The notes under the pieces: generated by a model
The model's database searches: none
What the model was told of the DNA's origin: nothing
What the model saw: the letters and a program-made list of their open reading frames with translations, nothing else
Shown here: positions 19,065 to 28,163 of the stretch, one piece after another
How the letters are laid out: every line of letters starts with the position of its first letter
Position numbering within the stretch: position 1 is the first letter of the stretch
Origin: BMS3ABIN03 sp964418885
Lineage (GTDB): Bacteria; Bacteroidota; Ignavibacteria; Ignavibacteriales; Ignavibacteriaceae
Length of the DNA stretch: 64,000 nt
Reading direction: 5' to 3'
NCBI GenBank assembly: GCA_964418885.1
Contig: CAYQNW010000004.1
Location: 20,036-84,035 of the forward strand
Position numbers and translations under genes: made by a program

Positions 19065-19730
19065 ATGACTTTCGCCGATAAAGCAATAAAATATTTTCTG
19101 GGTCTACAAACCCCTCGCGGACTTTCTAAAGATATTGAAATTATGAATCCATATCATAATCCGGATGTTCGGCAAGTTGTTAAGGATTTCTACCGAAAAT
19201 TTTTTAACAAGAAAAAACAAAGATTATTTATTTTTGGAATAAACCCGGGAAGATTTGGCGGTGGCTTAACAGGTATCGCTTTCACCGATCCCGTTGTGCT
19301 GAAAGAAACCTGCGGAATTGAAAACTGTCTGGGAAATAAAAAGGAGCTCTCCAGTAAATTCATCTACAAAATGATTGAAGAATACGGCGGAGTTAAAAAG
19401 TTTTATTCAAACATGTTCATTTCGGCACTTTATCCTCTTGCCCTCATCAAAGACGGCAAAAACCACAATTATTACGACACAAGAGATTTATCCATTGCTT
19501 TACGAAATGAAATTGTTAAATCGATCAAATCACAAATAGAATTTGGCTGCCGGAAAGATTCTGTGATTATACTCGGTAAGAAAAACGCCGACTATTATTC
19601 TTCAATAAACAAAGAGTACAATTTTTTCAAAAGGATAATCATACTCGAACATCCGCGTTACATTATGCAGTATAAATTAAGATTTGTTAACAAGTATATA
19701 AAGAAATATATCTCTGCTTTATCTAGCTGA
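19065..19730 (+). CDS. SMUG-type uracil-DNA glycosylase family protein
   Basis: 221 aa. Motif 1 reads FGINPGRFGGGLTGIAF, matching the SMUG1/SMUG2 pattern GMNPGPFGxxQTGVPF, with N60 in the position of the catalytic Asn. Motif 2 is LEHPRYIMQYK with H196 as the expected leaving-group histidine. This fits the SMUG2/DUF4918 branch found in Bacteroidetes, which removes uracil and related lesions from DNA. No iron-sulfur cysteines of the UDG4/5 type are present. The stop codon abuts the convergent alpha/beta hydrolase gene with no gap. Confidence 0.82.
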   Translation: MTFADKAIKYFLGLQTPRGLSKDIEIMNPYHNPDVRQVVKDFYRKFFNKKKQRLFIFGINPGRFGGGLTGIAFTDPVVLKETCGIENCLGNKKELSSKFIYKMIEEYGGVKKFYSNMFISALYPLALIKDGKNHNYYDTRDLSIALRNEIVKSIKSQIEFGCRKDSVIILGKKNADYYSSINKEYNFFKRIIILEHPRYIMQYKLRFVNKYIKKYISALSS

Positions 19731-20516
19731 TTAAGATAAACATGTTAGAAATTCCCTGATTCTTTTGTTTACTATATCTTTTGATTCTATCGGCGTCATA
19801 TGCCCTGCATTTTCTACCACGATAAATTTGGAACCCTTGATTTTCTCTGCCATCGACTTCATAATATCCGCAGGGATTAGCTTATCTTCCTTTCCACAAA
19901 TAATCAAAACAGGAATGGAAATTTTAGATAAATAAGATGTCGTGTCCGTTCTGCCTGCCATCGCAAGCAAACATCCCTTCAGCCCAACAGAACTATTTTG
20001 CTTCGAACGATTGAGGACTTCCCGGTACTCTGAATTATGTTCTTTAATAAATTTCTCGCCAAAACAATTAGGAACAAATTGCTCAACAAATTTTTCTGAA
20101 CCTTCCTCATTAATTATTTTTATTCCTGCTGCTCTTTTCAATCTTCCCTGATCATCATCTGCCACTGATTTTGTGTCGCACAAAATCAATGCACCAAGCT
20201 TATTTTCCATTCTCTCAACTGCTCTTAGGGAAATATATCCTCCCATTGATAATCCGCATAAAACCGGTTTATCGAGATTTAATTCGTTTATAACTTTTTC
20301 AAGATCATCAACAAACGACTCCATTGTATATTGTCCGTCTGATTCGGGTGATTGCCCCAACCCACGTATATCGTAAGTAATGCAATAATACTCCTTAATA
20401 AAATTTTCTACCTGGGCATCCCACATATGGTGATCATATGGAAAGCCATGCACAAATATTATAGCTTTTAAATTTTCTTGCCCCGATGTGAATATGGAAA
20501 GGTTATTAATCTTCAT
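19731..20516 (-). CDS. Alpha/beta hydrolase (3-oxoadipate enol-lactonase-like)
   Basis: 261 aa single-domain hydrolase. The catalytic triad is visible: nucleophile S90 in GLSMGG, acid D211 in CGKEDKLIP, and H239 in NAGHMTP. The oxyanion region is FVHGFPYDHHMW. The size and the GLSMGGYI elbow resemble PcaD/esterase-type hydrolases, but no catabolic genes lie nearby, so a specific substrate should not be assigned. No signal peptide. Confidence 0.88.
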   Translation of the reverse strand: MKINNLSIFTSGQENLKAIIFVHGFPYDHHMWDAQVENFIKEYYCITYDIRGLGQSPESDGQYTMESFVDDLEKVINELNLDKPVLCGLSMGGYISLRAVERMENKLGALILCDTKSVADDDQGRLKRAAGIKIINEEGSEKFVEQFVPNCFGEKFIKEHNSEYREVLNRSKQNSSVGLKGCLLAMAGRTDTTSYLSKISIPVLIICGKEDKLIPADIMKSMAEKIKGSKFIVVENAGHMTPIESKDIVNKRIREFLTCLS

Positions 20517-20587
20517 GTGTAAACTTTTCTTTTGATTATTTTAAATTAACATTTTTACAAAACAACTTTAAACTTCTGAAAATACGA

Positions 20588-23308
20588 TTAAAAACTAACC
20601 TGATAGCCTATAGAAAAGTAAAACAACAGATCTCCCCATCTAATTGGATTTTCAGGAAGATCTTTCTGTAATAGAAAGCTTCTGCCAATGGCAAAATCCG
20701 CGGGACCAATCGGGGTATCGAAAGATATAATCCCGCCGATACCATGACGTAAATCTTTAAACCTGATTTTCTCCTGTGTTAGCCAGGTTGATCCTAAATC
20801 ATACCTGAATTTAAGATAAGTATCGAAGAAAATCTGGAAGGGAAGTTTTATCCTGTACATTATTGAGGTCAACATTATTTGTCTGCCCCTGAACTCATTT
20901 TCTCTCATTCCAAAAAACGAGTTCATTCCACCTAATAAAAATTGTTCGCTGAGTGGTAATGTTTTATCTCCAAATCCTATCTTTATTCTCGGTACAATTG
21001 TGCTTCTTTTTCCTAACTTAACGTAGTACAACAAATCCATTCCTAGATTGCTGTACCCTTCATCGCCTCCCAAAAAGCTTTGTGCTGTTTCATAAAATCC
21101 TGAAAAATACACTCCTTTTAACGGATACGGGTACCTATCTATATCATCAACTGTAGCTGTAATACCAAGACTAACTATCTTCGTTTTATATGGCGTTTTA
21201 ATTTTATTTTCCTTGTTTTTCACTTCATCTATCTGGTATTTACCTGTAAAGACTAGGTTTCCGAATTTTTCTACCTGGGTACCGACCGAAATAGATGCCC
21301 CATAAAATATTTGTCTGTATACTCCTGTTTTTTTTCTGGAAAACCTATTCCCGGTTACAGTGGTATCATTCTCATAGATTCCAATATCGTTAAACTTATA
21401 AAACGCACTCAGGTTATATGTAAGATACGTGTTCAGTATCCGGTGATTTTTCAACTCGTATATATATTGTCTGTTACTTGTTCCGCCAAAAAAATACATC
21501 CCGGTTTCAATGCCTGTGCCTAAAAAATCTTCATCTCTAATATCAAGACCGAATTGTGCATTGTAAGTTTCATCCAATAAAAATCCAAAACGTAGGATGC
21601 TGGTTTCTTTCTCCTGCACATTTATTATAAGAATGTTTTTGTCTTCCTCTTTTTTTTCAACACTTAAAGCAATCTCGTTATAAAATCTGCTGCTTCTTAA
21701 ATTATCTAGACTTTCTTTCGCTTTGGCATAGGTAAAGTAATCGCCGGAATGTATCGGGACTTCTCTCGTAACTAATGACCCCCTGGCAAATTTTCCTTCA
21801 ACACGTATTTCCGAAATCATTCCTTCATCAAAGTATAAGATCAGTTCTCCTGTTAAATCGTCAAAAGAAATACGATAACAGTTTGCGAGTAAATATCCGC
21901 GAGACCGATAATATTTTAATACTTCTGAAATATCTTTAGCAGCTCGCCAATTATTAATTGGCTTAGCAATAAGATTCGAAAGGATGGCATTAATTACATC
22001 TTTATCTCCTATTTTGATCCCTATTGTTTTAACATCTTTAACAATTGGATTTTGCTGATACTTAAACCTCAGTGTTGTAAAATTATTCTGTTCGCTTAGC
22101 TCTACACTTACTTTTTTGAAGTTACCGGTTTTATACAATGTTTCGATATCTTCTTTAATTTCCAGACTGGAAACGGAATCCTGTTTACTATACTTGTTGA
22201 GCAATGCATTTATTTCTACGTTTCCGGCTGATACATATTCTATATTTTTTATAAAATACTCTGTCTCTCTTAAATTACTTGCTCTTATCGAATCAATTTT
22301 CAATTTGACTTTCTTAATAAACGGTAACGTACTTTTATAGCCGGAAAGGATAAGGGAATCTATATTCGTAAACTCCGTTGCAGTTACATTACTTAACTCT
22401 GGATTGATTACAAAATCAGCGCGCTTTAACTCAAGTTCATTAAGTTTTTTCATAGGAATGCTTACAACCTGATCTGCCACATACCAGGGGAGTTCCATTT
22501 CGTCTTCAGAATGGAGAGGGCTTGTAGTGTTAACTGCAACAACAAGATCAGCACCGCTTTGGCGGGTAACATCAACAGGAATATTTGAGACTAATCCTCC
22601 ATCCACAAGCAATCGGTCTCCCCATTTTACTGGTTCCAAGAAAAATGAAACGCTGGAACTTGCACGCATAGTCTTACTTAAAGATCCTTTACCGAGCACA
22701 ACCATCTGCCCAGTAAGCAGATCAGTACAAACTGCGCGGAACTTAACCCACAGATCATCAAAGCTATCGCCCGAATTTATCGGAGCCATGCTTGTGAGCA
22801 GATAAAAATAATTTGAGAGTCTCTGCCCGTTATTTAGAGAGGTAGGAAGAACTGGTTTTAGACCATCTAGCCTTAGAGAAAACAACGCCCTGTCTTCGGT
22901 TATTTTCTGATCAACAAATAATTCGCTTCTGCTCGTTTCATTAGTAAGAGATAATAGACTTTCCCAATCAGTTTTTGTAACAATGGAATCAAGCTCATTG
23001 ACAGAATACCCTGCAGCAAATAGCCCGCCTATTATACTGCCCATACTTGTACCAACTATTACATCGGTTTTTATTCCTGCTTCTTCTAAGGCTTTAAGCA
23101 CTCCAATTTGTGCTATCGCCCTGGCACCACCGCCACTTAAGGCGAGACCTAATTTGGGTTCATCTGCGGGGACATATTCAACTAAACCAAATGGGAGCTT
23201 TTGGGGTTTTAATTCAATAGAAATGGTTTTCTTTTGCTGTGGATGAAGAGAAGAAATAAAAACAACTGAAAAAAGTATTGTTATTTTTTTAAATATTCCC
23301 GTTGGCAT
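20588..23308 (-). CDS. Patatin-like phospholipase with outer-membrane barrel (PlpD/RssA-BamA type)
   Basis: 906 aa. Signal peptide (residues 1-23), then a patatin domain with oxyanion loop SGGGARAIAQIGV (59-70), nucleophile S88 in GTSMGS and D236 in DGG, forming the Ser-Asp dyad. After about residue 340 come POTRA-like repeats (IKNIEYVSAGNVEINALLNKY, then VKDVKTIGIKIG, then ISEIRVEGKF). A C-terminal surface-antigen/BamA-like beta-barrel follows, ending with FDTPIGPADFAIG and a terminal barrel strand. It is therefore a type Vd-like autotransported lipase of the PlpD group, a common architecture in Bacteroidetes. Possible roles are membrane lipid turnover or secretion of a lipase. It follows yidC on the same strand. 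Confidence 0.93.
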   Translation of the reverse strand: MPTGIFKKITILFSVVFISSLHPQQKKTISIELKPQKLPFGLVEYVPADEPKLGLALSGGGARAIAQIGVLKALEEAGIKTDVIVGTSMGSIIGGLFAAGYSVNELDSIVTKTDWESLLSLTNETSRSELFVDQKITEDRALFSLRLDGLKPVLPTSLNNGQRLSNYFYLLTSMAPINSGDSFDDLWVKFRAVCTDLLTGQMVVLGKGSLSKTMRASSSVSFFLEPVKWGDRLLVDGGLVSNIPVDVTRQSGADLVVAVNTTSPLHSEDEMELPWYVADQVVSIPMKKLNELELKRADFVINPELSNVTATEFTNIDSLILSGYKSTLPFIKKVKLKIDSIRASNLRETEYFIKNIEYVSAGNVEINALLNKYSKQDSVSSLEIKEDIETLYKTGNFKKVSVELSEQNNFTTLRFKYQQNPIVKDVKTIGIKIGDKDVINAILSNLIAKPINNWRAAKDISEVLKYYRSRGYLLANCYRISFDDLTGELILYFDEGMISEIRVEGKFARGSLVTREVPIHSGDYFTYAKAKESLDNLRSSRFYNEIALSVEKKEEDKNILIINVQEKETSILRFGFLLDETYNAQFGLDIRDEDFLGTGIETGMYFFGGTSNRQYIYELKNHRILNTYLTYNLSAFYKFNDIGIYENDTTVTGNRFSRKKTGVYRQIFYGASISVGTQVEKFGNLVFTGKYQIDEVKNKENKIKTPYKTKIVSLGITATVDDIDRYPYPLKGVYFSGFYETAQSFLGGDEGYSNLGMDLLYYVKLGKRSTIVPRIKIGFGDKTLPLSEQFLLGGMNSFFGMRENEFRGRQIMLTSIMYRIKLPFQIFFDTYLKFRYDLGSTWLTQEKIRFKDLRHGIGGIISFDTPIGPADFAIGRSFLLQKDLPENPIRWGDLLFYFSIGYQVSF

Positions 23309-23339
23309 TAGCTGTTATCAATGACAAAATACGTTTGAA

Positions 23340-23382
23340 AAAGTATATGTTACTCGAATTTAAATTTACGTAAATATACTTT
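23340..23382 (-). terminator. AT-rich hairpin after yidC
   Basis: AAAGTATAT (23340-23348) pairs with ATATACTTT (23374-23382), extended by GTTAC/GTAA with one bulge. On minus the second arm is followed by further T, and the stem overlaps the last base pairs of the yidC stop. A plausible terminator, though GC-poor. Confidence 0.45.
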
Positions 23383-25225
23383 AACGTCTTCTCTTTTGTT
23401 GTGTCTTTGATTGCTGTTCGGCAGCTTCCATTAGTCTTGACATAAATCCCTGCTTTTTCTTTGGGTTTTTTACAGGAACTAGCTCCATACCATCATGCTT
23501 ATGATTGATATATTGCTGCTGTGCTATTGAAAATAGGTTAAATAAAAAGTAATAAAGGTTAAGTCCTGAGGGAAAACTCATGAACAAAATCGTAAGGAAA
23601 ATCGGCATCACATAAACCATTGCTTTTTGCTTCGGGTCTTTCATCGTCATCTTCTGCTGAATAAAAGTTGTAATTCCCATTAGTAATGCAAGTCCACTTA
23701 TTTCCTGTATACCGAACAAAGGAAGTTTAAATCCAAGATTATAAATAACATCGGGCTGCGAGAGGTCCTTAATCCAGAGGATGAAAGGCTGTTGTCTTAA
23801 TTCGATTGCTGTTCGGAAAAGCCCCCACAAAGCTACAAATATCGGCATTTGAAGTAACATCGGTAAACATCCACCAGCAGGATTTACACCGTATGTCTGA
23901 TACAGCTTCATAGTTTCTTTATTCAGCTTTTGCTGATCATCTTTATACTTCTCTTTTATTTCAGCGATTTTAGGTTGAAGCAGCTGCATCTTCTTCATCG
24001 ACTGGTAACTTTGCTTAGTGAGAGGATAAACAACAATTTTGATGATCAATGAAAAAACTACTATAACAAATCCATAATTAGGAATGAAAAGATGAAGGAA
24101 ATTAAAAAGTGGAAGTAATATATATTCGGCAATTGGTCTTACAACAAATTTCAACCCGAAGAAACTTCCAAAGTCAACAAGCGCTTTAAGATGGCTACCA
24201 AGGCTTTTCAGCTTGTTATAATCAACCGGACCTATATATAATTTAAATGATCTTGTTTCCTGGTCAGTGTTTTTGAAAGGAAGTATCAGTCTTGCATTAT
24301 AATATTCTTCCACACCATGTGCTGATATCTGTTCCCTGTTTCCCTCTAAATATGCTCCATCCACATTTGAAGGATTATCCGGAATAATAACTGCAGCAAA
24401 ATATTTATTTCTTACTGCAATCCAGTCTATCCTGCCATGATAATCTTCCTGCACTTTTTCACCAACCGACGAAGCATCTAAAACAGCTTGTTCATCACCA
24501 TAAAAAACACTCGAGTTAGAGTAATTTGCTTCATCAACAGTGTTATATTCTACAAACTTCAGCCCGTTGTTCCAGACAAGATCGTAAGCATTGTTGCTTA
24601 TCACATCACGCATTCCGGATAATTCTATTTTACTACCTATTTCATAACTTGAACCATAAAACTTATAACTCTTTAATATTTCTTTTCCTTCACCCACCTT
24701 CCAGGTAAATCGTATTACAATAGAATCCTTACCATTAATCTGATATTTTCCCGGGGCTTTATCGGAAGTGAATGTATAATCCGCTGTATTAATTGCTTTT
24801 CCATCCGTTGAAACAAACGAAAGATTATATGTATTCCCCTTTGTATAATTTATTAATTGTACACTTTTTTTATAATAATCATTGCTGTTATCGTTAATGG
24901 AATACCAGTTATTAAAATCTTTCAGAAAAACCTTATGAATGTTTCCGCCAATGTTTGATAGTTCAACAATAAATACTTCATTCTCAACCGTTGTTAACTT
25001 TTCGTTTTTTCTGGAAACCGTGTCTTGAGCAGAGATATTCTCCTGCGTTTTTAATTCCTTAACGGGTGACTTTTCTTCCTGTTTTTTTTGAAGAGTATCA
25101 ATAACAATTGTTGTTGAATCCGTTTTTTTTGGTTTTTCAACCACCGGTTCAGGCGCTGTCATATAGAGCCAGACGACTAATATTATTCCGATTAAAACGA
25201 ACGCAATTGTTGTCTGTTTATCCAT
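23381..25225 (-). CDS. yidC: Membrane protein insertase YidC
   Basis: Inserts and folds inner-membrane proteins, alone or with Sec. 614 aa, Gram-negative type: N-terminal helix (residues 7-23), a large periplasmic beta-sandwich domain (about 60-345), then the conserved five-helix core. Core landmarks are YPLTKQSYQSMKKMQLLQPKIAEIKEKY, the amphipathic/cytoplasmic loop and first core helix typical of YidC, and GCLPMLLQMPIFVALWGLFR. The C-terminus is basic (KKKQGFMSRL...QKRRR). It sits in the classical rpmH-rnpA-yidC order on the minus side of the origin; a yidD gene, usual between rnpA and yidC, is not visible in the 145-bp gap. Confidence 0.97.
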   Translation of the reverse strand: MDKQTTIAFVLIGIILVVWLYMTAPEPVVEKPKKTDSTTIVIDTLQKKQEEKSPVKELKTQENISAQDTVSRKNEKLTTVENEVFIVELSNIGGNIHKVFLKDFNNWYSINDNSNDYYKKSVQLINYTKGNTYNLSFVSTDGKAINTADYTFTSDKAPGKYQINGKDSIVIRFTWKVGEGKEILKSYKFYGSSYEIGSKIELSGMRDVISNNAYDLVWNNGLKFVEYNTVDEANYSNSSVFYGDEQAVLDASSVGEKVQEDYHGRIDWIAVRNKYFAAVIIPDNPSNVDGAYLEGNREQISAHGVEEYYNARLILPFKNTDQETRSFKLYIGPVDYNKLKSLGSHLKALVDFGSFFGLKFVVRPIAEYILLPLFNFLHLFIPNYGFVIVVFSLIIKIVVYPLTKQSYQSMKKMQLLQPKIAEIKEKYKDDQQKLNKETMKLYQTYGVNPAGGCLPMLLQMPIFVALWGLFRTAIELRQQPFILWIKDLSQPDVIYNLGFKLPLFGIQEISGLALLMGITTFIQQKMTMKDPKQKAMVYVMPIFLTILFMSFPSGLNLYYFLFNLFSIAQQQYINHKHDGMELVPVKNPKKKQGFMSRLMEAAEQQSKTQQKRRR

Positions 25226-25370
25226 TATTTACCCTTTTAAGTGTCATCCCAGAGATGAAACGAAGATAGCGGTTAAATTTTAATAACATATATAACAAGT
25301 TAGAGAAATAATACACAAAAATTAAAAATTCTTTAGTGATGCAGGTTATGTTTACGTGCTCTTCAATTTA

Positions 25371-25769
25371 TCAAATTCTGTTGCTGATAATATCCATTAC
25401 TTCCCTTATCCCGGCCTCAACATCCACTAATTTCAATGCTTTATCTTTTTCTTGATTTAACCTAAACGGTGATAAAATCAAGTTTACACCTTTGCTTTTT
25501 ATTAAACACCTATCAGTAAGACTGGATTTATTTAATCTATATGCTACTCTGAAGAGACGTTTCAGCTTGTTCCTCCAAACAGCATTTCCAAGTTTTTTAG
25601 ATACAGCAACAGCGAATTTAATCCCCGGCTGTTTCGCGGTAATATCAACAAAATAGTATGCCTTTAGTTTTTTATCAGAAGATAGGAGGGTTGTACCGGA
25701 TTGGAATACTTTATTTATATCTTTTTTATGCTTAATTATTTCTCTTGCCGATAGCCCATATTTTTTCAC
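25371..25769 (-). CDS. rnpA: Ribonuclease P protein component
   Basis: Protein subunit that helps RNase P RNA cleave pre-tRNA 5' leaders. 132 aa. The family core is visible: AVSKKLGNAVWRNKLKRLFRVAYR (residues about 54-78), the RNR-like motif being R-N-K-L-K-R, and the N-terminal substrate-binding strand. The start is a GTG at 25769, 6 bp after the rpmH stop; the ATG overlapping the rpmH stop is in another frame. Close spacing to rpmH indicates the usual rpmH-rnpA operon. Confidence 0.94.
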   Translation of the reverse strand: MKKYGLSAREIIKHKKDINKVFQSGTTLLSSDKKLKAYYFVDITAKQPGIKFAVAVSKKLGNAVWRNKLKRLFRVAYRLNKSSLTDRCLIKSKGVNLILSPFRLNQEKDKALKLVDVEAGIREVMDIISNRI

Positions 25770-25775
25770 CAGACA

Positions 25776-25922
25776 TTAAAACTCATCGCTAACGGTTAGT
25801 TTTTTCCTACCCCTTGTTCTTCTTCGCGAAAGCACTTTTCTTCCATTTTTGGTTTTCATTCTTTCCCTGAAACCATGCTTATTTTTTCTTTTTCTGTTAC
25901 TTGGCTGATATGTCCTTTTCAT
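25776..25922 (-). CDS. rpmH: Ribosomal protein bL34
   Basis: 48 residues: MKRTYQPSNRKRKNKHGF, then RERMKTKNGRKVLSRRRTRG, ending KKLTVSDEF. This is unmistakable bL34, with the KRTYQPSNRKRKxxHGFRxRM signature and a very basic composition. It is the first gene leftward of the presumed origin and leads the rpmH-rnpA operon. Confidence 0.97.
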   Translation of the reverse strand: MKRTYQPSNRKRKNKHGFRERMKTKNGRKVLSRRRTRGRKKLTVSDEF

Positions 25923-26108
25923 TTATACCTCAAAATCTTAAAAAAAGAATACAAATTTAAGTGGATGAGTTCAATTATACAAGCTGTTTTGTTTGTCAAA
26001 TATGTAAAGAAAATTATTAATGAAAATAATTTATTATTTATCCAGAATTAATTTGCTCCATATATAAATAGTTTCTATTTTTTACCTAGTACAAGGCACT
26101 GAAATTAA

Positions 26109-26128
26109 TGTGGATAATTTGTTGATAA
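26109..26128 (-). promoter_or_regulatory. Tandem DnaA boxes, 11 bp apart
   Basis: TGTGGATAA (26109-26117, exact reverse complement of TTATCCACA) and TGTTGATAA (26120-26128, one mismatch) are repeated in phase with one helical turn. Confidence 0.7.
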
Positions 26129-26261
26129 CTGTTTCTTGTGAAAACGTTTCACATTATGTTTTGAGTGCCATGCTTAGCTTAATTAGTAATTTTTGTGTGT
26201 CTTTTTTAAACAATCTGGCTAATACGCTTGTAAACAAAGGAGTTAACGTGCCCCATCTTAT

Positions 26262-26281
26262 GTTAACAAAATGTTAATATG
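26262..26281 (+). repeat. GTTAACAAAAT / GTTAATATG pair, upstream copy
   Basis: GTTAACAAAAT (26262-26272) runs directly into GTTAATATG (26273-26281). The same two words recur in the opposite order just after dnaA (27817-27838). Possibly protein-binding sites of the origin; no known factor assigned. Confidence 0.4.
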
Positions 26282-26346
26282 TTTTAGATAGGTCATTATT
26301 TTACCCCTAAATGAGTAATATTCAAATATTTATTTAAGTTTTAACT

Positions 26347-26355
26347 TGTGGATAA
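26347..26355 (-). promoter_or_regulatory. dnaA: DnaA box overlapping the dnaA start
   Basis: A perfect TGTGGATAA lies 8 bp ahead of the ATG at 26363 and covers the alternative GTG start at 26348. A DnaA box in this position suggests that DnaA represses its own expression. Confidence 0.6.
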
Positions 26356-26362
26356 CTTAAAA

Positions 26363-27763
26363 ATGGGCGCTGAATTAACAGAAAAAACTTCTTTAAATGA
26401 TCTTTCAATTATCTGGAAGAATTGTTTAAGTAGAATAAAAAAGAACGTTACCCAAATGACGTACAATACATGGTTTCTACCTATAAGACCTTTACAGCTC
26501 GAAGACAATACTCTTAAGGTTGAATTGCCGAGTCAGTTTTTCTGGGAATGGATTGATGAACATTATAATTCATTAATAAATAAGACCATTTCAGAAGTAA
26601 TTGGTCCTGATGCCAGGTTATCCTATATAATAGATAGAAATTCCGATGAGGACTCCGAGCCCGCAAACAACCATAACGAAACCAACGAAGCCATAGTTAA
26701 AGAAAAACCAAAAGTTAAACACAATTTTGAATCCTACCTGAATACAAGATATACATTTCAGAATTTTATTACCGGTGAAGGCAACCAGTTAGCCAGAGCT
26801 GCTGCAGGTGCAATCAGCGATAATCCTGGCGGAACATCGTTTAACCCATTTTTTGTTTATGGTGGCGTGGGACTCGGTAAAACACATCTGATACAAGCTA
26901 TCGGAAACGAGATTGTAAATAAATTCCCGGACAAAAGAGTAATCTATTTATCTACCGATATTTTCACTGTTGAGTTTGTCGAATCGATTCAATCCAATCG
27001 TGTAAATGATTTTTCAAATTTTTATCGTGGAATGGATGTTTTAATAATTGACGACATACAGTTCCTGATCGGTAAGGAAAAAACACAGGATTTGTTCTTC
27101 CATATCTTCAATACACTACACCAATCCAGAAAGCAAATTATTCTTTCAAGTGATAAACCACCTAAAAATCTTAAAGGATTGGATGAAAGATTAATCTCTC
27201 GTTTCCAGTGGGGACTTACAGCCGACATCCAGCCGCCAGAATTAGAAACACGTATTGCAATTCTACGTAAGAAGGCAGAAGCATATGGAATGAATGTATC
27301 CGGCGAAATACTTGAATATATAGCTTCAAACATTACTTCAAACATTCGTGAGTTAGAAGGTTGTCTTATAAAAATTCTTGCTAATGCCTCGCTGAGTTCA
27401 AAAGAAATAACATTTGAATTAGTAAAAAAAACAGTAAATGAGATCGCCACGGATCGCAAAAGAAATAATATCAATATAGATTCAATCACAAAAGTTGTAT
27501 GCGATCATTTTAACATCGCTGAGAATAAAATTCGTGATAAAACCAGGAAAAAAGAAATCGTTCAGGCAAGGCAGCTGGCAATGTATTTATCAAAAGAAAT
27601 GACAAATGCCTCATTAAAAACCATCGGTTTACATTTCGGTGGAAGAGATCATTCTACTGTTATACATGCATGCACTTCTATTGAAAGCTTAAAAGAAAAC
27701 AATAAGTCGTTGCGTGAAATGATAGAAGATTTGAAAAATCAAATTGAACTTAATACTACCTGA
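26363..27763 (+). CDS. dnaA: Chromosomal replication initiator DnaA
   Basis: AAA+ initiator that binds DnaA boxes and opens oriC. 466 aa from the ATG at 26363. Domain I is N-terminal (IWKNCLSRIKKNVTQMTYNTWF), followed by a short linker. The AAA+ domain has Walker A GGVGLGKTH (about residues 167-175), Walker B LIIDDIQFL and the sensor/arginine region LDERLISRFQWGL. The DNA-binding domain IV carries the DnaA signature GGRDHSTVIHA. A GTG 15 bp upstream (26348) is an alternative start; neither has a clear Shine-Dalgarno, and I prefer the ATG. It is followed by a good terminator, so it is transcribed apart from dnaN. Confidence 0.97.
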   Translation: MGAELTEKTSLNDLSIIWKNCLSRIKKNVTQMTYNTWFLPIRPLQLEDNTLKVELPSQFFWEWIDEHYNSLINKTISEVIGPDARLSYIIDRNSDEDSEPANNHNETNEAIVKEKPKVKHNFESYLNTRYTFQNFITGEGNQLARAAAGAISDNPGGTSFNPFFVYGGVGLGKTHLIQAIGNEIVNKFPDKRVIYLSTDIFTVEFVESIQSNRVNDFSNFYRGMDVLIIDDIQFLIGKEKTQDLFFHIFNTLHQSRKQIILSSDKPPKNLKGLDERLISRFQWGLTADIQPPELETRIAILRKKAEAYGMNVSGEILEYIASNITSNIRELEGCLIKILANASLSSKEITFELVKKTVNEIATDRKRNNINIDSITKVVCDHFNIAENKIRDKTRKKEIVQARQLAMYLSKEMTNASLKTIGLHFGGRDHSTVIHACTSIESLKENNKSLREMIEDLKNQIELNTT

Positions 27764-27790
27764 ATCTACCCAAATTATTTTTTTATTATG

Positions 27791-27813
27791 AAGCTCCTTA
27801 ATGGAGCTTTTTT
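27791..27813 (+). terminator. Intrinsic terminator of dnaA
   Basis: AAGCTCC (27791-27797), loop TTAAT, GGAGCTT (27803-27809), then a run of T to 27813. The stem begins 27 bp after the dnaA stop. Confidence 0.85.
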
Positions 27814-28085
27814 ATTGTTAATATGTTGTTAACAAAATCGAAACAAAATGTTATTAAGTCATAGTTATTTGATCCTATGTTAATAAAGTCTTTACCGTTT
27901 TATCTAATTAACATGTTATGAGACTTAATATTTTATTTAAGTGTTTTTATCTTAAACAGTTAAAGGTTTATCGACTTATTAACAACGTAATAATTACATT
28001 TATTAAGTAATTAATTAAAGAATTAATTATAATAATGTTGTTACTAACCTGTTTAATTATTAGTAATTAGTAATAATTATTGTAG
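27814..28085. other. Very AT-rich spacer after dnaA (possible unwinding element)
   Basis: About 270 bp almost free of G and C, with many TTAAT/AATTA words. It includes GTTAATATG (27817-27825) and GTTAACAAAAT (27828-27838), which mirror the pair upstream of dnaA. No coding frame is seen. Together with the box-bearing upstream spacer this could make a bipartite origin flanking dnaA, as known in Bacillus and Helicobacter; here that is inference. Confidence 0.4.
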
Positions 28086-28118
28086 ATGTCAGGCTGACAT
28101 ATTGGCATGGAATTTGTC
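28086..28118 (+). promoter_or_regulatory. 15-bp palindrome plus sigma-54-like promoter
   Basis: ATGTCAG-G-CTGACAT (28086-28100) is a perfect palindrome with 7-bp arms. Three bases on, TGGCATGGAATTTGTC (28103-28118) fits the sigma-54 -24/-12 pattern TGGCAC-N5-TTGC with correct spacing (10 bases between GG and the -12 GT) and two substitutions. A start near 28129 would give a leader of about 35 bases to the lipoprotein gene. Confidence 0.5.
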
Positions 28119-28163
28119 TTTAATAACAGTTAAAAGAAGAAAAATCAAAATATTGAGGATATA

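Larger units (their letters stand above)
25923..26347. other. Probable replication origin, upstream half (rpmH-dnaA spacer)
   Basis: AT-rich spacer at which transcription diverges (rpmH minus, dnaA plus). It contains DnaA-box sequences: TTATCCAGA at 26038-26046 (one mismatch to TTATCCACA), and on the other strand perfect TGTGGATAA at 26109-26117 and TGTTGATAA at 26120-26128. A further perfect box overlaps the dnaA start region. The rpmH/dnaA neighbourhood and the gene-strand switch are what is expected at a bacterial oriC. Unwinding could take place here or in the very AT-rich spacer after dnaA. Confidence 0.65.

Noticed and set aside
27022..27489. 155-codon frame antisense to dnaA
   Set aside because: Lies wholly opposite the conserved AAA+ region of dnaA; a shadow of that coding sequence.
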